Part shown: in pieces, positions 30,606 to 40,600 of the stretch
Numbering within the stretch: position 1 is the stretch's first letter
How the letters are laid out: every line of letters starts with the position of its first letter
Source of the DNA: Symbiodinium natans
Lineage: Eukaryota; Sar; Dinophyceae; Suessiales; Symbiodiniaceae
Length of the DNA: 64,000 nt
Assembly: GCA_905221605.1 (NCBI GenBank)
Contig: CAJNDS010002183.1
Location: 490,001-554,000, forward strand
Direction of reading: 5' to 3'
Program-made: the position numbers and the translations under genes
Notes under the pieces: model-generated
Seen by the model: only the letters and a program-made list of their open reading frames with translations
Databases searched by the model: none
What the model was told of the DNA's origin: nothing

Positions 30606-30692
30606 TTTAGGGTTTAGGGTTTAGGGTTTAGGGTTTAGGGTTTGGGGTTTAGGGTTTAGGGTTTAGGGTTTAGGGTTTAGGGTTTAGGGTCT
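30606..30692 (+). repeat. TTTAGGG array
   Basis: About twelve units following an exon candidate. Confidence 0.9.
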
Positions 30693-30929
30693 AGGGGGCT
30701 GCAGGGGTTCATTTGGGGGTAGAGGGGTTTATCGTGGGGGGTGCAGGGTTGTGGGCATGGGGGGTTTGGCATCTTTGGGGTGGGGGGTGCAGGGTTTCAT
30801 GGGGGTGTGGGCGTTTAGCGGTTCAGGGCTTGTGTTTAGGGTTTAGGGTCTAGGGTTTAGGGTTTGGGGTTTAGGGTTTGGGGTTTAGGGTTCAGGTTTC
30901 AGGGTTTATGTTTAGGGAATTTCATTCAG

Positions 30930-31071
30930 GGCCCATCTGGCCAAGACGCGTGCAGTGACGCGCTCACCGGAGGTGCCCGTCTCCTACACGCGCAAAGTGC
31001 TCCAAGTGGAGAACCACCATGCGCAGGCTCTTCCACTCGCCGTCGAGATGCATTCCGACTGGGGCTCTTAA
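30930..31071 (+). CDS. Predicted exon, unassigned
   Basis: Acceptor TTTCATTCAG, one base, then AHLAKTRAVTRSPEVPVSYT and RKVLQVENHHAQALPLAVEM; TAA at 31069-31071. One of the longest unassigned exon candidates. Confidence 0.5.
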
Positions 31072-31096
31072 GGGTCCCAGGTTTAGGGTTTAGGGT

Positions 31097-31441
31097 TTAG
31101 GGTTTAGGGTTTAGGGAAGTTGCTATTTGTATTGCGATGATTGCTATTCTGACCCAATCAAGCAACAGTATCACCATGTCCCGTCTGTCCGGGCGAAGTT
31201 CGCTGATGTCATGTGTCTCGATTAAGGTGTTCCTCGTTCCCCTGATGGTTCTACTATTACATCTCTTGACAAGCATGTGTGTATGTTCAAATTTGGTTGC
31301 ATCAATGTAGAGCGAAGCTGCTGCACAAAGCCAGTTGTGACAGCGGAATGAGAAACCTCCATAAAAAGGTCGGTTGCCTTCGTACAGTAGCTTTTTGAAG
31401 ATGAGCCCCGCTTGTTGCGCGTGATCGCTCGCTTCGGTCAT
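31097..31441 (-). CDS. Antisense open frame, unrecognised
   Basis: A 114-codon minus frame (starts MTEASDHAQQAGLIFKKLL, contains RRDMVILLLDWVRIAIIAIQ) in an array-free block. The + strand of the same block is also open and hydrophobic (IKVFLVPLMVLLLHLLTSM). No family recognised; it is the only substantial minus-strand candidate. Confidence 0.3.
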   Translation of the reverse strand: MTEASDHAQQAGLIFKKLLYEGNRPFYGGFSFRCHNWLCAAASLYIDATKFEHTHMLVKRCNSRTIRGTRNTLIETHDISELRPDRRDMVILLLDWVRIAIIAIQIATSLNPKP

Positions 31442-31805
31442 TCCTTATGAAGCCGGGCGAAGGAATGCATCAGTGTTGAGCGCCGTGCGCTGGTATAATC
31501 CGAAGAGATTGCCCGGATGGGCTATGATCAACCCGAAAAAGGGGCCCTCTTTAGGGGTTATAGTGTATAGTCGCCCATCCTGGCGCATGGTTATGAAACC
31601 CGAAACCCTGAGCCTTGTGTGGCGTTTGTGGGTTTGGAGCCCTCTATGCGTGAGATGTCTCTTTTGCTTTGTGAGTGTGCGGGACTTATGGCTTTGGTCT
31701 TCGGAGCTTTATGTGCATGGTGGGTTTAGGGTTTAGGATTTAGGGTTTGGGGTTTAGGGTTTACCACTCTATTGCACACCTTTGATCCCGAAGCATGCAG
31801 CTGGC

Positions 31806-31905
31806 AGGAGTCAGGGGCTCTTCTATGTGGATCCCTTGTAGGTACGGTTTCTCGCGGGACTCTGGAAGAAAAGGCCCCAACAAATGGACTGAAACACTCA
31901 ACCCC
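31806..31905 (+). CDS. Predicted exon, frame uncertain
   Basis: Acceptors GCATGCAG and GCTGGCAG. Preferred frame ESGALLCGSLVGTVSRGTLE; LAGVRGSSMWIPCRYGF is also open. Confidence 0.45.
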
Positions 31906-32106
31906 AACCCCCAAGCCCTTGAAACCTTAATTCAGAACACGCATCTAGCCCCCGCACCCTCAATCCTAGACCCCAAAACCCCAAACCCTCTCCCCCCCCC
32001 CCCCCTCACCGCCCCTAAACCCTAAACCCGAAACCCTAAACCCTAAACCCTGACTCCTAAACCCTAAACCCTAAACCCTAAACCCTAAACCCTAAACCCT
32101 AAACCA

Positions 32107-32182
32107 GCCCCGCCTCGGAGGTCTACCTACAGCATCAGGTGGCACGAAGGGTCGCCGCCGACCTGGAGGCTTCTATATGGGG
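32107..32182 (+). CDS. Predicted exon, unassigned
   Basis: Frame EVYLQHQVARRVAADLEASI between CCCTAAA and TTTAGGG arrays. Confidence 0.5.
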
Positions 32183-32637
32183 TTTAGGGTTTAGGGTTTA
32201 GGGTTTAGGGTTTAGGGTTTAGGGTTTAGGGTTTAGGGTTTAGGGTTTAGGGTTTAGGGTTTAGGGGCAGGCCTTTATCCCCCTTTTCGGGTTATTCGGG
32301 TTTAGGGTTTAGAGTTGGCCCTTATTCCGTTTTAGGGGCTCAGTTCCCTTACAAGCTCTTTTTAACCAAAAGGGCACCCTTTTTATTCCTAGGTTGCTCT
32401 TGGGGTAGGCTGCCTTCGGAGGGGCTAATATAGTTCAGGGCTAGGGTCGTTTGATCAGAGGCTTGGGCTTTTTGTGGGCCTGCTTTCCCGGCTTCTAAGT
32501 CAGCTTAGGGGTTCATGGGGGGGGGGGGGGGGGGGGACTGCTGGGATTGCAATGTGTTTTGCGGGGTTCACACCAAGGGGATCGGGGGTGAATGGGCCAA
32601 ACTTGGCCAAACCCTTACACTTTCAAAAAGCTTTCAG

Positions 32638-32793
32638 AGGTTGATGCCTTTGTGGGGTTGAGTGTCGAGCTCGCATGTGACCACCTCCCCTCACGCCTTC
32701 TGAAATCTGAATTAAATGGGAGCCTAGGACCCGCGACCGTTTTCCCGGCAGATGGAAGCTATGATTTCTTTTCAAAGGCTAGTCACCCCGGAA
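32638..32793 (+). CDS. Predicted long exon, unassigned
   Basis: Acceptor AAAGCTTTCAG, then EVDAFVGLSVELACDHLPSR, LLKSELNGSLGPATVFPADG and SYDFFSKASHPG. About 52 codons without an array. Lies 500 bp upstream of the HECT start and may be part of the same protein. Confidence 0.5.
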
Positions 32794-32901
32794 ACCCTAA
32801 ACCCAGAACCCTAAAGCCTTAAAACCCAAACCCAACAGCCCTAAAACCCCCGTAAGCCTTGAAGCTCCAAAACCCTGAAAAGCCGATTCTCTAATACCCC
32901 A

Positions 32902-33016
32902 CTTGGAGGCTTATGACCGAATTATCACTGCACTGATAACCCACTCAGAAGCCTTTCATGTGCCCTAATCATCAATATGGGCTACAACTGGGTTATAGGC
33001 TCTTCTAGTTGGGTTA
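32902..33016 (+). mobile_element. Family B element truncated by telomere-type array
   Basis: Starts ACTTGGAGGCTTATGACC; its right end is missing and GTTGGGTTA runs directly into a CCCTAAA array. Confidence 0.6.
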
Positions 33017-33127
33017 CCCTAACCCTAAACCCGCAACCCTGAACCCTAAACCCTAAACCCTCAACCCTAAACCCTAAACCTCAATTACCCGAGCACCCTC
33101 ATAGAACCCTGAGCCCGTCGATGCCAG

Positions 33128-33200
33128 GTGCTTCCGGGCCACGAGATCCACATCGACCCAGCCGCCAGCTTGGCTTCGAGGGCCTCGACAAACCTCTAGC
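33128..33200 (+). CDS. Predicted exon, unassigned
   Basis: Acceptor CGATGCCAG, then VLPGHEIHIDPAASLASRAS. Probably the exon just upstream of the HECT domain; a GC donor within GCCGCCAGC is possible. Confidence 0.5.
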
Positions 33201-33307
33201 TTTTGGGCTCAGGTTTGAGTAGTGAAACCCCAAGCCCTAAGCCCTAAAACCCTAAACCCTAAACCCTTAACCCGAAACCCTAAACCCTAAACCCTTCTCC
33301 GCCCGAG

Positions 33308-34635
33308 GCCCTGCTGTTTTTCATCCTCAAGGTGCACCGAGATCGAATCCTCGAGGCCCTGGGGTTTAAGGCTTGCAGGGTTTAGGGTTTAGGGTTTAGG
33401 GTTTAGGGTTTAGGGTTTAGGATCCAGGTTCGGCTTTGGGGGGGAAGGGGGAGGCGGGGGGAGGGGGAGGGGGGACGAAGGGGAAGGGGGGGAGGGTTTA
33501 AAGTTTAGACTTTACAAGTTTACAGGGCCTGGGGTTCAGGGTGCGCTATTTGCTTAAGAACCCCCACCCCCGCCGCCCAAAAAAAGAGTAGAAAATCACC
33601 TTTCATTGTTTGGCGGTTCTAAAGCAAGAAGTAGGGTTTCTGCCGGTCTTCCGGGGCATCAGGTTTTGGGCTTTAGGGTTCCTCGCAACCCTGCGCCGCC
33701 AGGACACCACCCGAGCGCTGCAGAAAGCGACTCCCGAGGATTTGAGAAGACAGCTCAAAGTCGTTTTCGAAGGTCGGGTTTGGGTTTAGGGTTTAGCGTT
33801 TGGGGTTTAGGGATTAGGGTTTAGGGTTTAGGGTTGTCGGGCTGAGGGCTTTTGGTTTGGGGTTCTTCGGCTGACGCATTTGGGGCTTTTCAGGTAGTCG
33901 AACATGGAAGGCTCATGAACCCAATGTTTCGATGTTCTGTCATGATGGGTTTAGGGTTTAGGGTTTAGGGTTTAAGGTTTAGGGTTTTGTTCCTGTTGTC
34001 TGTACATAGCAACGGCTTCTTGCCGTAACCACACACACCAGGATGGGCTACTGTACCCTTTCACTACAACCCCTAACAAAGGCTCCTTTACAGCGGTTGA
34101 TTCTGGGGATTATAAGGGCTGAATGTGGTTTAAGGGAGAGCCTAGGGTTTAGGGTTTAGGGGTTAGGGGTTAGGGTTTAGGGTTTAGGGTTTAGGGTTTA
34201 GGGTTTGATTGGGGTTTAGGGTTTGGGCAAGCAGGGTCGTTGGCAAACCCGACAGCCCTAGAGATCCCTAAAAAATCCCTTGAAGGGTCCTAGCAAAACC
34301 ACGAAAGCACGAGAGCCCCTTGATTCAAAACACGAAGCAGCATTTGCGAAACTTTCTTTAGCAAGAACAAGACATCCCTACACACTTCCGAAAGCCAAAA
34401 CTCCAGAAGTCTCATGGGAGGCGAGCAAGGGGTGGATGAGGGTGGCTTAGCCCGTGAGTTCTTCCGGCTTCTAAGCGTGCTGCCTTCACGCTTGTGGGGT
34501 TTAGGGCTCCGTGATTTAGACACTTTGAGGTTTCAAGGTTTAGGGTGTTCGGATTTAAGGGCTTTCGGTTTGGGGGGTTTTGTTGGGTGGTGGGGTGCTT
34601 GGAATGATTTCGTCTGCGTGACCCTAAACCCTAGA

Positions 34636-34667
<32 letters not shown>

Positions 34668-37600
34668 ACCCTGAACCCTGAACCCTAAACCCTAAACCCT
34701 AAACCCTAAACCCTAAACCCTAAACCCTAAACCCTAAACCCTAAACCCTAAACCCTAAACCCTAAACCCTAAACCCTAAACCCTAAAACCGAAACCCTAA
34801 ACCCTAAACCCTAAACCCTAAACCCTAAACCCTAAACCCTAAACCCTAATTAAACCCTAAACCCTAAACCCTAAACCCTAAACCCTACCCTAAGTTTCAC
34901 ACCCCGAGCGCTAACCGGTATTGGGGTTCTGGGATGTTCTGGGTTCAGGATTTAGTGGTCTGTCCGCCCCTTCCCTTTCCTCAAACCCGTAGACCCTGAA
35001 CCCCCGAAACAGCCCAGACCTGGGGTTTAGGGTTTAGGGGTGTAGGGTTTAGCAGGGGTTTAGGGTTTAGGGGTTTAGGGGTTTAGGGTTTCGGGTTTAG
35101 GGTTGAGGGGTTTAGGATTTAGGGTGTTTAGGGGAAGAACATAGCCCAGAGCTGTCGATGGCAGGCTCGTGTTTTCACTGCGGAGGAGGGGGGTCTCTTC
35201 GACCCCGTGGTGGCTCAAAGCATCTCGGCACTACTTAAGGGTTTCCGAAATTAAGGGCACCTTAGTGGGGTCCTTATTATAAGGGAATCCTAATCTACTT
35301 GGGGTCTATAACCCCCATTGGGGGTTTCCGTTTATGAGGGACCCCGAATACAGAACCCAAACAGTAGGATCCCCTTACAGTAAGGACCCCAATAAGGTAC
35401 CCTTAATATCGCAAACCCCCATTCCAAGCCCCCCTAAAAACCCCAAACCCTAGTTCCGGGGGTTCTGCGCCCTGGCTTCGGCTCACCAGAGGTTAAACGA
35501 AATGGGGCTTTCAACGTGTCGAATTGAAAACGTATAGGGCTTGAGCTTCGAGCCCTTTAAACCCTAAACCCTAAACCCTAAACCCTAAACCCTAAACCCT
35601 AAACCCTAAACCCTAAACCCTAAACCCTAAACCCTATAGACCCTAAACCCTAAACTCTGCTTGTGCCGAGATGCTCGCGTCCTTTGGTTCAACTCGGCTT
35701 CCTCGAGCGAGTCGACGGACTTCTGGCTGGCGCGACTCCCGGATTTGTTTTTTTTTTCTGGGTTTAGGGTGCGAGGTTTAGGGTTTAGGGTTCAGGGTTT
35801 AGGGTTTAGGGTTTAGGGTTTAGGGTTTAGGGTTTAGGGTTTTTTAGAGTCCCTAGCTAAACCCGAAGCCCAAAACCAAGTTTTTCTGGTTTCAGGGTAG
35901 GCAACCCAAGTCCCCCTGATCCCGTTGTTTCGGATTTTGGGTGTTGGGTTGTTGGCTTCAAGACGCCCTAACACCCCTGTTAAGGTACCCCAAATAGCCT
36001 AAACCCTCACCCTAAACCCTAAACCCTAAACCCTAAACCCTAAACCCTAAGCCCTAAGCCCTAAGCCCTAAACCCTAAACCCTTCACCCTACCCTTATAG
36101 GGCCTTATGAAGGGAACTTGCGGGGCGCGGGGTTTGGGGTTTCACCTCTGCTGCCAACCTTGCGAATCCTAGACCCACACCCTAAACCCTAAACCCTAAA
36201 CCCTAAACCCTAAACCCTAAACCCTAAACCCTAAACCCTAAACCCTAAACCCTAAACCCTAAACCCTAAACCCTAAACCCAGGCTGGAGTGATCCTCGGC
36301 CTAGTTGTCTACAACAACATGCCTGGGCTGGATGTGTGGGTGGCTCCCAGCTTCCAGGGGCATTCCAGTGGGCAGGGTTTGTGCTCCTTTATGATTATAA
36401 GCCCCCAAACCCCAAGCCCCAAACCCCAAACCCCAAGCCCCAAACCCTAAACCCTAAATCCTAACCCTATCTCATCCCACCCCAAGGCTAGCAAGCAAGC
36501 AAGCAAGACCCTAAACCCTGAAGCCTAAACCCTGAACCCTGAACCCTAGTTAACCCCCAGTTAGCCCCTAATTAAACCCTGAAGGCTAAACCCTGAACCC
36601 TGAACCCAGAACCCTAGTTAACCCCTAGTTAACCCCTAGTTAAACCCTAATAAACCCCTGATTGACCCCGAATTAAACCCTAAACCCAATCTCATCCCAC
36701 ACCCCAAGGCGCTTCCCACCCGTCGTGTTCAAGAAAGTCAAGAACGAGCCTTTGGGCTTAGAGGACCTTCGTCACGCCCCGCTCTCAGACATAGGGTTGC
36801 GAAGAGGGTTTAGGGTTTAGGGTTTAGGGTTTAGGGTTTAGGGTTTAGGGTTTAGGGTTTAGGGTTTAGGGTTTAGGGTTTAGGGTTTAGGGTTTAGGGT
36901 TTAGGGTTTAGGGTTTAGAACTTAGGGTTTAGGGTTTCTAGGGTTTGGGGCTGCTGCATTTTGCCCAACCCTCAAGGCTAAACCCTAAACCCCAAAACCC
37001 CAACACCCTAAACCCTCAGCCCTTAAAACTTACAGAAGCCTTAAGCTAAGCTCTCTGAGGTTTATCCAGATACCTACCTGTCGCTGCGCTCTCTTCTTTC
37101 GTGGGAACCGGACAGCGGGGCCAATGACGAGTCAGGGTTTAGGGTTTAGGGTTTTGGGTTTGGGGTTTTGGGTTTTGGGTTTAGGGTTTAGGGTTTAGTG
37201 GGGTTTAGGGTTTAGGGGGTGTCAGGCATTGCTTGGAGCAGCGGGGGACTGAGTAAGTAGTTGTTGTGTAGGGTTATTTAGTGGTGTTGGGCCCTCTTTA
37301 GTGTGTTTCCTCCCACCCCCTCTGAACAGTCGAAGCTGCTGTTGTCCCTCTTTACACGGTCCGGGTTTTTCTGATTTTAAAATGATAAGTTTATATGATT
37401 ATGTGTATTACCGAGAGTCCCGGCAATTGATTTTAAAGGCCTTCCACCCGAAATATTCTTGCGACATTCGGAAGACTTGACTTAACAGCGGATGCCACCT
37501 GGCACCCCCAAGCAGTCACGCGGTCCTGAAAAGCCTGGCAAGCTTGACTTTATAGAGGCCCGACTAACGCAAGGTCCAACATTAGGACACGCCAAATTGG

Positions 37601-40600
37601 GGTTCTTTTGGGGGCACTTTCAACTGTACTTTTACCTATGGGATAGTTGGTTTGTAACCCTAAACCCTAAACCCTAAATCTGAAGATTCCTGATCCTCCA
37701 AGACTTATGGGTGCAAGCTTTCGGGGGTGTTGGGATGCCGGGGCGGCGGCAAAAGTGTTTCGGGCTTTTAATGGGTTTAGGGTTTAGGGTTTAGGGTTTA
37801 GGGTTTAGGGTTTAGGGTTTAGGGTTTAGGGTTTAGGGTTTAGGGTTTAGGGTTTAGGGTTTGGGTTTAGGGTTTAGGGTTTAGAATGAGGTCCGGAGCC
37901 CCGACAGTTGCACAGCAGGAATTCGGGGGCTTTTGAAGGGGGAACTATTTTGCATTTAGGGTTTTTTAACGTTAAAAAACCCGTTAACGTTAAACAAAAA
38001 CCCTAAATTTGTCGTTAAAAAAACCCCTTTTTTTGCATGTCGTACGCCTGCCCCGCTCGAAGCCCTAAACGCCCCAAACCCTCAGCCCTGCTTGGAGGTT
38101 CATGGTGCTCATTAACCAATTATAGCTGTACTCATAACCCACTTATGAGCCCCTTAAGTGCCCTAATATACTTATACTTGGGTTATAAGTACAGTTACCC
38201 TAAACCCTAAACCCTAAACCCTAAACCCTAAACCCTAAACCCTAAACCCTAAACCCTAAACCCTAAACCCTAAACCCTTCTTATTGGGTTGGGTTAATAC
38301 GTACCATGAACCTCCAAGCAGAAGACCTGTTTTTGGCAGGACCAGGTCTTGCAAGAAGAGGAGCTCAATGCGGTTTTCGAGAACACCTTCTGCCGCGCTC
38401 TCTGTGCTGGAGCCACCGAAACACCACTTAACCCTAAACCCTAAACCCTAAACCCTGAACACTAAACCCTAAACCCCTCATCATATCAGTGTAGAGCACG
38501 GGAGCCCCAAAGACCTAATTTCCACCCCAACCTTGAAAGCCCGAGAAGCCCTAAGCAGCCCAACGCAAGACCCAAATAACTTGAGTTTAGAACCCGAAAA
38601 CCCTGAAACCCTGAAACCCTAAATAAACCCTAAACCCTCCAATGCCCAAAGCTTCAGGACCCTAAACCTGAGAAGCCCCGAAAGTCCCAGGGTTTAGGGC
38701 TTAGGGTGTAGGGTTTCGGGATTGGGGTTTAGGGTTTGCGGTTTTGGGTTTTCGGTTTGGGTTTAGGGCTGGGGCATCTTAAAGGCCTGCTTTGGTGGGG
38801 ACTCCCGGCTTTGGCGAATCAGGTCTTGACTTCGTGGTGACCTTTGAGGCGAATGGCAAGACGGAGTCGCGAGAACTCTGCCCGCCCGGCGTATTAGAAC
38901 ATGGAGCCTTAGGGAGTAGGTGGGGAGTCTTAGGGAACCTTGGGTTGCATACCCCCTGAAGAACCTCAAAAAGGATTGGGGTCTAAAGGCTTCTAGGTCG
39001 TAGCCGTTGTAGCTGCTGTCAAGAACTACAGGAGGGGACCCTGACAAGGGACCTTCTTTGGGGCTTATTGAGGGGCTACTTAGGTATATAGGGACTATAT
39101 AAGGTATATAGAAGAGTTTTCTAGGGGAATAAGATGAATTAAGGGTCCCTTCTAGGGGTTCTATTGGTCCCTCCTTATGCCCCTGAACCCTGAGTCGATC
39201 GTCTGTGACAGGCAAGGATGGCAAGGACAAGGCTGTTACCTACAGCAACCGCGAGGATTTCGTGAGGCTCTACTGCGAATGGCTGCTGACAGAGAGTGCC
39301 AGTCTCAGCTCACTGGCTCGTATGATTGGCGTTTCGCGGTATGGTCACCCAAAAACCCTAAAACCCCTGAGGGACAGGGCATACAAGGTTTAACTTTTTT
39401 TGGCTATATAGAATCCTAGTATAAACAAAAGGTGAATGTTTTTTGGGCCAGGGTATTCAGCCCCTTATAAGGACCTGACAAGGGACCATGATGTTCCCGA
39501 ATGCGTAGCAGAAGGGCTCCCGTTTTAAAGGTTGGGGTTCCAGGGGTCTGGGAGGTGACCCAAGCAAAGGTTGTGCGTTTTTGTGTCCGGAAGCGTTCGC
39601 GGGTGTCGCGGACAAGCTGTAGAACATGAGGCCTCTGGCGTGCGCCATCCTCGTGTCTGTCGTCACTTTTGGAGCTTCGTTGTATGTTCCTGCAGCAAAA
39701 GCGCTGACACTTACGAGGACGGAGCCCCTGGGCTGCGCCATCTTCGCAACTGTCACCATCGCTAAGATGAGAGAGAGAGAGATCGGGGCCACGGGGACCC
39801 TAAAGCATGCAGCAGAAGAAGAAGAAGAAGAAGGAAATGAGGAAGAAGAAGCAGAAGACGAAGACTAAGAAGAAGAAGAGAACAAAAAGAACAAGATATA
39901 GAATGATGAATGTTTGAAAGAAAGAATGGTTGAAAGCAAGAAAGAAACATAAAGAGACAGAGAGAGAGAGATGCAAAATGCATGTTTTAGTGCTTGAAAG
40001 GTTTTGACCCTGCCGCGTGCAACGACTCCTCTTGCGGTGGCGGAAGCAGTCATGCGAACGTTTTTTGAACAAAACAGTGGGAGCAGGTTCATGTCTACTG
40101 CTAACTTACTTTAGGGAGCTGAGGGAGCTGAGGGGCTTTTTCAGCATAGTGATAATTGGGGAACAAGTACCCTGAACCTCCAAGTCGGAGGCGGCGACCC
40201 ACAGATCTGGGGCGTTTGACCATCGAGTTCCGGGTCATTGTTGTTAACAACATTTTTACATGTTTTATGAGTACCTAGTTAAACCCAATAAGGAACAACA
40301 AATATCATTTTTTATGGTGCCCCAACAATGGTGCAAAAAACATCCATGCGCTCACTCATGTCTGTCAGCAAGTAGGTTCAGACCCCCCCCCCTTTGTAGA
40401 GACGAGAGAGAGGACGAGGGATGACGGACCGAGCTGACAAGACTTTGCTTAAGAACCCCTCAAAAATGGATGAACAAAATGCTAATCTCTATATTACTCT
40501 TAAAAGGGCGAACAATTTTCTTTTTGGGGGGGTTCTTAAGCAATTCGTAGATAAAGAAAGCAAGAGAAACAACAGCATAAATAAAGAAAACGAAGATGAG

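Noticed and set aside
33894-33947. Exon candidate after TTTTCAG reading SRTWKAHEPNVSMFCHDG
   Set aside because: It joins HECT exon 2 in phase, but exon 2 joins 34421-34476 directly with perfect HECT motif continuity, so it is probably a decoy.
37492-37677. Sixty-codon ORF in HECT intron 8 as an extra HECT exon
   Set aside because: No HECT motif, and the flanking exons fit together without it.
38763-39230. 155-codon minus-strand ORF
   Set aside because: It overlaps two HECT exons on the + strand; a shadow.
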